Below are positions 6,158-14,502 of a stretch of 18,864 nucleotides of DNA, in pieces (positions within the stretch are counted from its first letter, which is position 1; each line of letters opens with the position of its first letter). The stretch comes from Candidatus Desantisbacteria bacterium CG2_30_40_21. GTDB taxonomy: Bacteria; UBA9089; CG2-30-40-21. The stretch is from assembly GCA_001873945.1 (NCBI GenBank), contig MNYI01000016.1:1-18864 (forward strand). Reading direction: 5' to 3'. Below the pieces are notes generated by a model that ran no database searches, was not told where the DNA came from, and worked only from the letters and a program-made list of their open reading frames with translations. The position numbers were made by a program, and so were the translations under genes.

Positions 6158-8245
6158 TCATTCTCCGTTTTTATCAATTCCTACCATTGCCATCTCCTTA
6201 AATTCCTCAGCCAATATTATCCTTATTCCCAATTGCTGTGCCTTTTTCAGCTTAGAGCCAGGCTTATCACCCACAATCAGGGCAGAGGTTTTTTTAGAAA
6301 CATTGTCCGCTGTCCTACCGCCAAGCCTCTGGATAATCTCTGTTGCTTCTGCCCTTGAAAGATTGGGAAGCGTGCCGGTAAGGACAAACTCCGCCTCATC
6401 CCCACGACTGCGGGGAACGGCAGCACCTTCCTTACCTTTTCCGTTAATCCCAAGAGATTTAAGGGATGCCAGAAGGCTTTTGGTTTGCTCCTGAGAGAAA
6501 AAGGTAACGATGTTTGCAGCTGTTTTGGGTCCAATGTCCGGGATATTTAATAACTCATCTTGAGTTGCACAGCTCACATTTTCCATGGATCCAAAATGTT
6601 CAGCCAATACTGTAGATAATTTAGAACCTACCTGGGGGATTCCGAGGCTGTTTATCAATCGGTTAAGGGATCTTGTTGTGCTTTCCTCAATACTTGCCAG
6701 AAGATTCTCTACAGATTTATCTCCCCAACCCTCAAGGGAACAAAGTCGTTTAGAAAAATGGGGACAGCGCCCTATTTTTTCTTCTAAAAATAGGGCGCTG
6801 TCCCCATTTTTCCGCAGGGTATAAATGGATGGAATATCCTCAATTATCCCCTCTTCAAGAAGCTGTTTTACCACACTTGTGCCCATGCCCTCAATATTCA
6901 TGCATCCTTTTGATGCAAAGTATTCGATTCGTCGTTGGCGTCCGGCAGGACAGTTCACACCGCTACAGAATGACCTTGCCTCTCCCTCAAGTCTGATAAC
7001 CATTGCCCCACACTCTGGACAAGTAGTTGGAAAAATAAACGGTGCGTTTCGTCCTTCTGCTGCAGGAAGCACACCCACAATCTTAGGAATAACATCCCCA
7101 CTTCGTTCTATAACTACCCGATCATTTATTCGAATATCCTTTCTTTTTATTTCATCCTCATTATGAAGGGTTGCCCTGGATATTTTTACCCCGGCAAGCT
7201 CAACGGGTTCCAAAATAGCCACAGGGGTCAATGCTCCGGTCCTACCAACCTGAATAATAATATCCTTCAATATTGTAGTTGCCTGTTGAGCGGTAAATTT
7301 ATATGCCACTGCCCAACGAGGGCTTCTGCTTGTTACTCCAAGCCGCTTTTGAAACTCCAGTGAGTTTACTTTAACTACTGTACCATCAATTTCATACCCT
7401 AAGTCTGGCCGCAATTTTTCACATTCCTGACAATAGGTAATCACTTCATCAATACCCTGACATAAGCGGTGATAGGGATTGACTACCAACCCCAGCCCTT
7501 GCAATTTACAAAGGCTTTGTTCTTGCGTTGGTATTGTCCAGTTTGGCACATTGCCCAAAGAATGAATAAATATGCTTAAGGGTCGCTTAGCCACCTGTTT
7601 TGGATCAAGCATGTGAAGCGAACCTGCCGCAGCATTTCGTGGATTAGCAAAAGGGACATCTCGAGTCTGATTAAATGCCTCAAATCCCTTAACAGGCATA
7701 TAAACCTCTCCCCGAACCTCAATATCCATAGACTCATTTAATTGTAAGGGAATGCTTCGTATGGTACGAAGGTTCCATGTAATATCGTCTCCCTCCATCC
7801 CATTTCCTCGGGTTACTCCCTGCTGAAATTCACCCTGATGATAGATAAGGGAAGCACTCACCCCATCTATCTTTAACTCAACCGTGTACTCTATTTCTTC
7901 TCGACCAAGCAGTTTTTTTACCCGAATATCAAAATCCCGCAGTTCATCATAGGAATAGGTATTATCCAGACTCAGCATAGCTATAGTGTGTGGAATGGTG
8001 GCAAATTCTTTCAATGGCTGCCCACCTACCCGTCTGCTTGGTGAATCTTCCCTGATAAGTTCAGGATGTTCATCTTCGAGATGCAGCAATTCATGCATCA
8101 ATTGATCATACTCATAGTCTGAAATCTCAGGTGATGCATTTCCGTAATATTTATCATCATGGTATCGAATAAGCCCTCTTAGCTCATCGATTCTTAATTC
8201 CCCCTTAATAAAGGGGGTTAGGGGGTTGTAATTCATGTCATTCAT
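6158..8245 (-). CDS. ligA: NAD-dependent DNA ligase LigA with in-frame repeat insertions
   Basis: The protein has 695 residues. In order it shows the Ia domain (IDELRGLIRYHDDKYYGNAS), the adenylation site VELKIDGVSA with Lys125, the OB fold, a four-cysteine zinc finger (CPECG ... CSGVNCPAG), helix-hairpin-helix repeats (IPDIGPKTAANIV) and a C-terminal BRCT domain (619 to about 690). It seals nicks in replication and repair using NAD. It lies 9 nt downstream of mfd. Oddities: residues about 1-17 (MNDMNYNPLTPFIKGEL) precede the usual start and are encoded by a G/C-rich palindromic repeat; residues 479-498 are encoded by a perfect hairpin and have no counterpart in other LigA proteins; the linker before BRCT contains a CRISPR-repeat-like palindrome. 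All catalytic elements are kept, so it is probably active. Confidence 0.96.
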   Translation of the reverse strand: MNDMNYNPLTPFIKGELRIDELRGLIRYHDDKYYGNASPEISDYEYDQLMHELLHLEDEHPELIREDSPSRRVGGQPLKEFATIPHTIAMLSLDNTYSYDELRDFDIRVKKLLGREEIEYTVELKIDGVSASLIYHQGEFQQGVTRGNGMEGDDITWNLRTIRSIPLQLNESMDIEVRGEVYMPVKGFEAFNQTRDVPFANPRNAAAGSLHMLDPKQVAKRPLSIFIHSLGNVPNWTIPTQEQSLCKLQGLGLVVNPYHRLCQGIDEVITYCQECEKLRPDLGYEIDGTVVKVNSLEFQKRLGVTSRSPRWAVAYKFTAQQATTILKDIIIQVGRTGALTPVAILEPVELAGVKISRATLHNEDEIKRKDIRINDRVVIERSGDVIPKIVGVLPAAEGRNAPFIFPTTCPECGAMVIRLEGEARSFCSGVNCPAGRQRRIEYFASKGCMNIEGMGTSVVKQLLEEGIIEDIPSIYTLRKNGDSALFLEEKIGRCPHFSKRLCSLEGWGDKSVENLLASIEESTTRSLNRLINSLGIPQVGSKLSTVLAEHFGSMENVSCATQDELLNIPDIGPKTAANIVTFFSQEQTKSLLASLKSLGINGKGKEGAAVPRSRGDEAEFVLTGTLPNLSRAEATEIIQRLGGRTADNVSKKTSALIVGDKPGSKLKKAQQLGIRIILAEEFKEMAMVGIDKNGE
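6391..6421 (-). repeat. Type I-E CRISPR-repeat-like palindrome inside ligA
   Basis: On the minus strand this segment reads GTTCCCCGC, a 4-nt loop, then GTGGGGATGA and a GC-rich end. It closely resembles the well-known type I-E repeat pattern (GTTCCCCGC-N4-GCGGGGATAA). It is a single copy with no spacers and encodes AAVPRSRGDEAE in the linker before the BRCT domain. It may be chance or a captured repeat. Confidence 0.35.
6753..6812. repeat. Perfect 27-bp-arm hairpin inserted in frame in ligA (REP-like)
   Basis: Arms 6753-6779 and 6786-6812 are perfect inverted repeats around a 6-nt loop (6780-6785). Each arm contains TGGGGACAGCGCCCTATTTT. The 60 bp equal 20 codons and supply K479-S498 of LigA (NGDSALFLEEKIGRCPHFS), between IYTLR and LCSLEGWG, which are adjacent or nearly so in other ligases. 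The GGGGACAG core resembles dispersed REP sequences mobilised by RAYT (Y1-type) transposases; no transposase is in the window. Confidence 0.9.
8194..8227. repeat. GC-rich palindromic repeat at the 5' end of ligA
   Basis: The segment contains a 7-bp stem (CCCCCTT at 8200-8206, AAGGGGG at 8211-8217, loop AATA) followed by TTAGGGGG. It resembles dispersed repeats of the form CCCCCTTTATTAAGGGGG and is translated in ligA as NPLTPFIKGEL. It lies between the probable original ligA start region and the conserved Ia domain. Confidence 0.65.
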
Positions 8246-8254
8246 TTTCTCTCT

Positions 8255-11200
8255 TCATTTTTTATTTACTATACCAGATAGTTGGGAAAGTGTCAAGCCT
8301 TTTATCACCTCTTCCAACAAAGCCATCCCCTTTTCCTCATCCTCCCATTTAAGGATAAGACGATTGGGATGGGAGGGATTAAGCCGTATTTTCTTTGAAA
8401 AAAGGATAACCATCTCAACAACCCTTGTGGCAAGTTCAGGTAAATCAGGCAAGTCAAGATACACATCCCCCTTATTATAAGAAATTGACAAAATCTGGGC
8501 ATTTGCCGCTAACATGCGGATATTCATCATGTTTAATAATTTTCTGACCGGGTCAGGATACTTGCCAAACCTGTCAAGAAACTCCTTCTGGATATTGCAA
8601 ATTTCCTGCTGCGAGCAAGCTGAGGCAAGCCTTTTATACATGCGGAACCTTTCTTGTGAGACTTGAATATAATCTTCAGGGATATAAGATTCATATGGAA
8701 GGGTTACCTTAGTATTGACTCTTTTTTTTGTTGGGGTTCCCTTTAATTTGTTTACAGTCTCTTCTAACAAATGGCAATACATCTCAAATCCTATGGCAAC
8801 CACATTTCCATGCTGTTGTGAACCAAGAAGATTGCCTGCCCCACGGTTTTCCAGATCACGCATGGACAGATTAAAACCACTGCCAAGAGCAGAGAATTCT
8901 ATCATCGCCTGTAATCGTTCATCTACATCCTTTGATGATTGTATTCCTTGTTGATGAAGAAGATAGGCGTATGCCCGATGCTGTGCCCGACCAACCCTGC
9001 CGCGAAGTTGATAGAGTTGTGCCAGTCCAAATCGATGGGCATTGTTGATGATAATGGTATTGACATTGGGCATATCCAGTCCGGACTCAATGATGGCTGA
9101 AGCAAGCAATACATCAAACTTTTTTTCCATAAAGTCGAAAATAACCCTTTCAAGTTCATGTTCATCCATTTGTCCATGGGCAATAACAATCCGTGCATCA
9201 GGTACTATTTTGTTTAATTGTTCCAGTATCCAGGGAATGCTTTTAACCTGATTGTGAACAAAAAATACCTGACCGCCCCTGTCCATTTCCCTGAGTATTG
9301 CCTCTCGAATTACCTCCGGACCAAACGGGACAATAACTGTTTTGATAGGCAGCCTACCCGGTGGTGGTGTATGAATAATGCTCATATCCCTGATACCGCA
9401 TAAGGAAAAATGGAGTGTGCGGGGAATAGGGGTTGCAGTCAGGGTAAGAACATCCACCAATTTTCGATAAGATTTCATCCGTTCCTTATGCTTTACCCCA
9501 AATTTATGCTCTTCATCAATAATCACTAATCCTAAATTTGGAAAAGAAATATCCTTTTGAAGAATACGGTGGGTGCCGATAACAATATCTACCTTGCCTT
9601 TTACTGTTTCAGAAATAATCTCTTTTTGTTCCTTTGGACTCTTGAATCGGCTCAACATCTGAATATTAACTGGAAACCCAGTAAATCGTTCTGTAAAGGT
9701 AGAATAATGTTGAAAGGCAAGAATGGTTGTTGGCACCAGAACAGCCACCTGCTTGCCATCCATAACTGCCTTAAATGCAGCACGAATAGCCACTTCTGTC
9801 TTCCCATAACCAACATCCCCGCAAACAAGCCTATCCATGGGAAGAGGGTTTTCCATATCTCTTTTTATTTCTTCTATGGCTTTAATTTGATCCGGTGTCT
9901 CCTCGTACACAAACCCGGACTCAAACTCATATTGCCATGTTGTATCCTTTGCAAAGGCATGACCTTGCAATGCCTTTCTGGCAGCATAAATTTCTATCAA
10001 TTCTCCTGCCATGGACTCAACCGCTTTTTGTACCTTTTCCTTAGTGCGTTCCCAGCCACGGCCATGAAGTCTATGTATCTCTGGCGGAGAATCCTTAGAA
10101 CCAATATACTTGTGAACCAATCCAAGCTGGTCAACAGGGACATAAAGTTTATCCCCTTGAGCATATTCAAGAAGCAGAAAATCACGAATTTTTCCCTCTA
10201 CCCTGGTTGTTGTTAACCCCAGATATTGTCCAATGCCATAATAGATGTGGACAATAAAATCACCCTTCTTTAAGTCCATGAAGTTTTCAACAGGAATGCT
10301 CTGGGTAAGGCGGGCAACCCTTCTTTGCCGTAATATGCTGGATTTCCCAAATATCTCCTTATCGCTCATGATTAACAGTCGAAGTTCGGGGATGTCGAAT
10401 CCATTGATAAGGGGAGAAACAACAATAAATACACCGCTCCGTATCTTTGACGGCATGCCTGTTTTCCCCTCAATCTTATGCTCTTTTAATAACTCCTGAA
10501 GCCGTCCAGCCTGTCCCTGATAATTGGCAGAGAGAATAATGATGTATTCAGCATCTATGTATTCCTTGAGTTTTTGCATTAAAGGCTCAAGTTTGCTACC
10601 AAAATTGGGTGCAGGATTAATATTAATTGAAAAGGCTGAAGGAATAGTATTAGCCAAAGACGCTACCTCTCTGGCATGGGTGGTTTCTTCTGCATTAAGA
10701 CACATCATCTGTCGTTGATTCAGAATATCCTCTATTCTCAGGATTATTTCTTCCGGATGTTTTACCTTGCGTTCTTTGCAGGCTTCTTGATACAGGCTAT
10801 TTATTTCATCCTTTAGTCGGAGATATTCCTGTTCTATGGTTAATCTATCATCAATAACCATGAGGCAATCATTGGGTAGATAATCAAATATGGTTGATGT
10901 TTTTTCTGCAATGGATTTTCTGGGAAATATCTCAACCTCATTCAAAATATCAATAGAAAGCTGGGTAACAGTATCAAATTGGCGGATAGATTCGACAATA
11001 TCACCAAACAATTCTATCCGTACCGGATATTCAGAGGATATGGGGAAAACATCTACTATCCCGCCCCGTTGTGAAAAATCTCCCCTTTCCTGTGTCATGC
11101 CAGCCCTTTCATAACCAATCATAACAAGGTCTTCCAGCAAGGTATTCATAGAAAGTATAGCTCCATTTGCAACCTTAATGTTGAGAATATCCTTTGGGCT

Positions 11201-11596
11201 GGTTATACGATAGAGTATGGCTGGAAGCGAGGTGACTAGAACAAGCACCTCACCCCTGGCGAGCCTGTCCAAGATAGCAAATCTCTGACCAATAAGCTCA
11301 TCAGCCGGCGGGTTTTCTTCATATGCCAGAACCTCAAGGGATGGGAAATAATCCACTGTCTCCTTATTCGGGCAAAATGTCTTCAATTCCTCATGCAATT
11401 GCTCCGCCTCATAGATTCTGGGACTGATAATGAGCACAGATTTATTCAGTTTCTCCAAAAGCCCTGAAAGCAGGTATGCTTTGGATGAGCCGACCAGACC
11501 ATTGATAGCAATCTCTGCTCCAGAGGATATAGCTGCACCAATATGCTGGTATTTATTCAAATTTTTGAGTAAAGGTAATAAAGGGGATAATATCAT
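8255..11596 (-). CDS. mfd: Transcription-repair coupling factor Mfd
   Basis: From ATG 11596 the protein has 1113 residues, normal for Mfd. The N-terminal UvrB-like module includes FPSLEVLAYEENPPADELIG. Then comes the CarD-like RNA-polymerase-interacting domain (GDFIVHIYYGIGQYLGL). The RecG-like motor has GDVGYGKT (about residue 593), DEEH (about 693), LTATPIPRTLHFSL, SALGSGFNLSMRDLENRGAG and GRVGRAQHRAYAYLL. The C-terminal TRCF domain follows. Mfd removes stalled RNA polymerase and recruits UvrA. The frame is open upstream to 11743, but that extension lies in simple repeats and has no similarity to Mfd, so I reject it. No Shine-Dalgarno is evident; a promoter 7 nt upstream suggests a leaderless message. 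ligA follows after 9 nt. Confidence 0.96.
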   Translation of the reverse strand: MILSPLLPLLKNLNKYQHIGAAISSGAEIAINGLVGSSKAYLLSGLLEKLNKSVLIISPRIYEAEQLHEELKTFCPNKETVDYFPSLEVLAYEENPPADELIGQRFAILDRLARGEVLVLVTSLPAILYRITSPKDILNIKVANGAILSMNTLLEDLVMIGYERAGMTQERGDFSQRGGIVDVFPISSEYPVRIELFGDIVESIRQFDTVTQLSIDILNEVEIFPRKSIAEKTSTIFDYLPNDCLMVIDDRLTIEQEYLRLKDEINSLYQEACKERKVKHPEEIILRIEDILNQRQMMCLNAEETTHAREVASLANTIPSAFSININPAPNFGSKLEPLMQKLKEYIDAEYIIILSANYQGQAGRLQELLKEHKIEGKTGMPSKIRSGVFIVVSPLINGFDIPELRLLIMSDKEIFGKSSILRQRRVARLTQSIPVENFMDLKKGDFIVHIYYGIGQYLGLTTTRVEGKIRDFLLLEYAQGDKLYVPVDQLGLVHKYIGSKDSPPEIHRLHGRGWERTKEKVQKAVESMAGELIEIYAARKALQGHAFAKDTTWQYEFESGFVYEETPDQIKAIEEIKRDMENPLPMDRLVCGDVGYGKTEVAIRAAFKAVMDGKQVAVLVPTTILAFQHYSTFTERFTGFPVNIQMLSRFKSPKEQKEIISETVKGKVDIVIGTHRILQKDISFPNLGLVIIDEEHKFGVKHKERMKSYRKLVDVLTLTATPIPRTLHFSLCGIRDMSIIHTPPPGRLPIKTVIVPFGPEVIREAILREMDRGGQVFFVHNQVKSIPWILEQLNKIVPDARIVIAHGQMDEHELERVIFDFMEKKFDVLLASAIIESGLDMPNVNTIIINNAHRFGLAQLYQLRGRVGRAQHRAYAYLLHQQGIQSSKDVDERLQAMIEFSALGSGFNLSMRDLENRGAGNLLGSQQHGNVVAIGFEMYCHLLEETVNKLKGTPTKKRVNTKVTLPYESYIPEDYIQVSQERFRMYKRLASACSQQEICNIQKEFLDRFGKYPDPVRKLLNMMNIRMLAANAQILSISYNKGDVYLDLPDLPELATRVVEMVILFSKKIRLNPSHPNRLILKWEDEEKGMALLEEVIKGLTLSQLSGIVNKK

Positions 11597-11603
11597 AATA
11601 AGT

Positions 11604-11632
11604 AGGATACTATATGGATGGCTATTTGTCAA
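11604..11632 (-). promoter_or_regulatory. Candidate promoter of mfd-ligA operon
   Basis: On the minus strand a perfect -35 box TTGACA (11627-11632) is followed after 17 nt by TATCCT (11604-11609). The predicted transcription start coincides with the mfd ATG (11596), which would make the message leaderless and fits the lack of a Shine-Dalgarno. Confidence 0.4.
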
Positions 11633-11729
11633 GGAATTAATGCAGGAGATATAGGGGAAAATGGGGGAAGGAAGGCTGAAGGCTGAAGGAAGGAAGACTG
11701 CCTTGTCCCTGATGACGGGTGTTAGGGGT

Positions 11730-11750
11730 TTTTCACTTTTCACTTTTCAC
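11730..11750. repeat. Three tandem copies of 7-mer TTTTCAC
   Basis: TTTTCAC is repeated three times without a gap. It lies in the spurious 5' extension of mfd and in the leader region of the divergent genes. No function can be assigned. Confidence 0.8.
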
Positions 11751-11791
11751 TATTTAAGGTGCGTTTACCCTGTCGAACACTTACAAATTGC

Positions 11792-11820
11792 TTGACATAA
11801 TCCAAAATTTGTTGTAAACT
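11792..11820 (+). promoter_or_regulatory. Candidate promoter of the adhesin gene
   Basis: TTGACA at 11792-11797 is followed after 17 nt by TAAACT (11815-11820). A better -10 match, TATAAT at 11820-11825, is 22 nt away and too far for the same -35. A leader of about 70 nt would precede ATG 11896. Confidence 0.35.
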
Positions 11821-11895
11821 ATAATTGTATCGCATTTGCATTCACAAGAAGGGCGAAGAGCAAGAAAAAGCCACTATCGCAGACGAGGATATCTC

Positions 11896-13521
11896 ATGAC
11901 CATGATTCACAGGCTGATTGTTTCAGGAATATGTATCTTGTCACTGGCTGCCTTTTCATTTGTAGGGGTTGCCCAAGGTGCGAGCTATTTTCAGGTTGTA
12001 ACTCAGAATGGCAATACAGAGACAGCAGGTAAGGATTTTTTTGTAACGCTGGTGGCAAGAAATGCAGATGGCGGGACAGACACCAGTTATGCTGAGGGGC
12101 ATGATATTACTTGGGCTACGAATGCTAAAAGCTATCCTGATGGTTGGACTCTAAGAATACCAGACAGCGGGGTTCAATCCTTTGAAGGAGGGGTAGCGGT
12201 TTGTCCTAATTTTACCCTGCCGTGTGCAGGCACCTGCACTCTTTTTGCCTCAGATGGAATTATCAGCGGTACATCCATCACTATCACAGTCAATTCTGGT
12301 ACGGCAACCCAATTCAAGCTTGCGGCACCTCCAACAGCTATGGCTGGTACAGCCTTTTCTTTATCGGATCTCCGTGCTTGCGATTTGTACGGCAATGTGG
12401 CAACAGATTATCATGGGGATAAGGTGTTGAATTATTCTGGCCCTGGCAATGGTTCTATAACCGGAAGCCCTAAGTATCCAAATCCTGTAACCTTTGACCA
12501 TGGCAAAGCTAATTTACCACTCAAGGTGACTCTGTACAGAGCTGAGAATACCCAAATTCACATTGAGGCACCGGGTATTGGTGTTAAGGGAGACTCAAGT
12601 ATTATTACGGTTAACCCCGGCACACCACACTACTTTGAGGTAACCACCGAGAATAATCAGATAGAAAAGGCTGGCACCCCATTCTTTATCACTATCAGGG
12701 CAAGGGATGCTTACGGCAATCTGGCTACAGGTTATGATGTGGATTATCCAATTGCCTGCACATGGACAGGCACTAGTTCACCCTCAGGCACTAAGCCATT
12801 AGATGGCACACCAACCTTTACAAGTGGAATAGCTACTATCCAGGGATTTACCCTGACCAATGCCTTTGAAACACCAACCATCAGTGTAACCGATGGTACA
12901 TTTTATGGAATATCAGGCGGTATAACGGTTAGCCCAGGAACTGCAACTAAGTTTAAGGTAACAACCATTCATGATAATATCGAGACAGCTAACACAACCT
13001 TTAGCGTTATCCTTACCTGTCAGGATACCTATGAGAATGCCCTGACCAACTTTAATGGCTCTTATTCTATTGACTGGCAATGGACAGAAAACGATATGTC
13101 AAGACATTCTCCCAGTAAGCCAGCTAATGGAACCCAAAGCTTTACCAATGGGAGAGCCACAATTGATGGCTTCACCCTGACAAAGGCAAATGAGTCACCG
13201 ATTATCATTGCCAAATCAACCATCTCTGGCACATCCACCTCCATTATTGTCAAGCCGGGTGAAGCCACAACCCTTACCATTAAAGCTCCAGCAGAGGTTA
13301 ATGCAGGTCAGGCATTTCTTTTATCGCCCATTGTTGCCTATGACTATTGCGGGAATATTGCTACGGCGTATCAGGGGCCAAAAACATTGAATTATACTGG
13401 TGCTGCAAATGGACCCGTTTCCGGCACCCCCAATTTTACCACTCATGTCAACTTTTCCAATGGCTCATCAATCTCAACGCTAACGACTACCCTTATCCGT
13501 GCCGGTACCTGTAGTATTTAA
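11896..13521 (+). CDS. Secreted Ig-like repeat protein (adhesin-like), N-terminal segment
   Basis: Start ATG 11896 follows gagg at a normal distance and gives a clear signal peptide (MTMIHRLIVSGICILSLAAF, cleavage near VAQG-A). Five Ig-like units of about 105-110 residues follow, starting near 11986, 12307, 12628, 12946 and 13267. Units of one type carry TETAG..F.VTL.ARD..GN; the other type carries AP...AG.AF.LS...A.D..GN.AT.Y.G.K.LNY. The product is exported and probably exposed at the surface. The frame ends at TAA 13519-13521, but the same frame continues unit 5 directly afterwards (VDDGKISGQS), so this is a nonsense mutation (for example CAA to TAA) or a sequencing error. Without it the gene would run to 15364. 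The function is unknown; adhesion or S-layer-like roles are guesses. Confidence 0.8.
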   Translation: MTMIHRLIVSGICILSLAAFSFVGVAQGASYFQVVTQNGNTETAGKDFFVTLVARNADGGTDTSYAEGHDITWATNAKSYPDGWTLRIPDSGVQSFEGGVAVCPNFTLPCAGTCTLFASDGIISGTSITITVNSGTATQFKLAAPPTAMAGTAFSLSDLRACDLYGNVATDYHGDKVLNYSGPGNGSITGSPKYPNPVTFDHGKANLPLKVTLYRAENTQIHIEAPGIGVKGDSSIITVNPGTPHYFEVTTENNQIEKAGTPFFITIRARDAYGNLATGYDVDYPIACTWTGTSSPSGTKPLDGTPTFTSGIATIQGFTLTNAFETPTISVTDGTFYGISGGITVSPGTATKFKVTTIHDNIETANTTFSVILTCQDTYENALTNFNGSYSIDWQWTENDMSRHSPSKPANGTQSFTNGRATIDGFTLTKANESPIIIAKSTISGTSTSIIVKPGEATTLTIKAPAEVNAGQAFLLSPIVAYDYCGNIATAYQGPKTLNYTGAANGPVSGTPNFTTHVNFSNGSSISTLTTTLIRAGTCSI

Positions 13522-14502
13522 GTTGATGATGGGAAAATCTCGGGACAATCCGGAACAATTACAGTTATATCCGGCAATGCTGCCATCTTTAGCTTGATTA
13601 CTCAACATGCCAGCACAGAGACAGCAGGGGTACCATTTGAGATGAGTATTGTTGCCAGTGATATCTTTGGCAATTTTGCCTCAGGCTATGAGGGTGAGCA
13701 TTACCTTACATGGACATTGTTACCCAATAATACTCAAGCAAAACTGCCGCAAGACAGTAATCGATACTTTGCTAACGGCTCTACTACGGTTACCGGGATT
13801 ATCCTTTACAATGCTCAGAAAACACCTGTGATTGCTGTAAGTGATGGAACTATAAGGGGCACAAGCAGCAAAATCGTAGTTATGCCAACAAATGTTACTC
13901 ATTTTGAGATGGCCACCCAGCATAATCAATCCGAGACCGCCGGGGCAACCTTTTCGGTTACATTAACAGCCAGGGATTCTTGTGGCAATGTAGCCACAAA
14001 TCATACAGGCAACCATGATCTTCGTTGGGGATTAAATGCTATCAGCTCTCCAATCGGTATTCTGCCGGTAAAGCCTGCTGATGGGGTTCAAATATTTGAA
14101 CAGGGCAGGGTAGTGGTAGACGGATTCAGACTTACCCGGGCAGAGGATATGGCAACTATTACGGTTACAGAGTCAACCAGTACCGGCACTGTTACTGGTA
14201 CCTGCGGATCAATCACTGTCAGATCAGGCAGTCCAACGACATTTGCCATATTCGTCCCGCTTTCTGCAGAGGTTAATAAGATTTTTGAAATAAACAACAT
14301 CACTGCACAGGACATTTGCGGCAATACTGCCCGGGATTATCAGGGGAATAAAACCTTAACCTACACCGGACCAGGCAACAGCCCATCTCAGTTACCACCG
14401 AGCTATACCAATCCAGTAAATTTTGAGGGAGGTATGGCTACCAGATTATTGACTACCTTAGTCAAGGCAGAGACCGTTGCCATTCGAGTCCAGGAAGGGT
14501 GA
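13522..14502 (+). CDS. Ig-like repeat protein, middle segment (same frame, after internal TAA)
   Basis: This is the direct in-frame continuation of the preceding segment. A TTG start is possible at 13594 (LITQHASTETAG) but has no convincing Shine-Dalgarno, so independent translation is doubtful. It completes unit 5 and encodes units 6 (from 13582), 7 (from 13897) and 8 (from 14236). It ends at TGA 14500-14502 immediately after VQEG. Dropping one G from the GGG run at 14497-14499 joins it smoothly to DGQVRITAYRLKADVF in the next frame, so the end is a frameshift and not a natural terminus. Confidence 0.75.
   Translation, partial: VDDGKISGQSGTITVISGNAAIFSLITQHASTETAGVPFEMSIVASDIFGNFASGYEGEHYLTWTLLPNNTQAKLPQDSNRYFANGSTTVTGIILYNAQKTPVIAVSDGTIRGTSSKIVVMPTNVTHFEMATQHNQSETAGATFSVTLTARDSCGNVATNHTGNHDLRWGLNAISSPIGILPVKPADGVQIFEQGRVVVDGFRLTRAEDMATITVTESTSTGTVTGTCGSITVRSGSPTTFAIFVPLSAEVNKIFEINNITAQDICGNTARDYQGNKTLTYTGPGNSPSQLPPSYTNPVNFEGGMATRLLTTLVKAETVAIRVQEG

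Larger units (their letters stand above)
11597..11895. other. Divergent intergenic region between mfd and the adhesin gene
   Basis: This 299-bp stretch has no supported gene. From left to right it holds a candidate minus-strand promoter for mfd, a purine-rich run with GGCTGAA repeats (11675-11695), three tandem copies of TTTTCAC (11730-11750), and a plus-strand candidate promoter. The adhesin frame is open from 11836, but the conserved signal peptide and Shine-Dalgarno favour a start at 11896. Confidence 0.6.

Noticed and set aside
6391..6421. CRISPR array
   Set aside because: Only one repeat-like copy, inside a conserved gene, with no spacers, leader or cas genes in the window.
11597..11743. 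Upstream extension of mfd to 11743
   Set aside because: The 49 extra residues fall in simple repeats (TTTTCAC, GGCTGAA) and a promoter-like sequence and do not resemble Mfd; 11596 gives the normal length.
11820..11825. TATAAT as the -10 of the adhesin promoter with TTGACA at 11792
   Set aside because: The spacing is 22 nt, too long for a sigma-70 promoter; TAAACT at 17 nt was kept as a weaker candidate.
13519..13521. Recoded stop codon (TAA read as an amino acid)
   Set aside because: Other genes here use TAA as a normal terminator, and no bacterial code known to me reassigns TAA; a point mutation is simpler.
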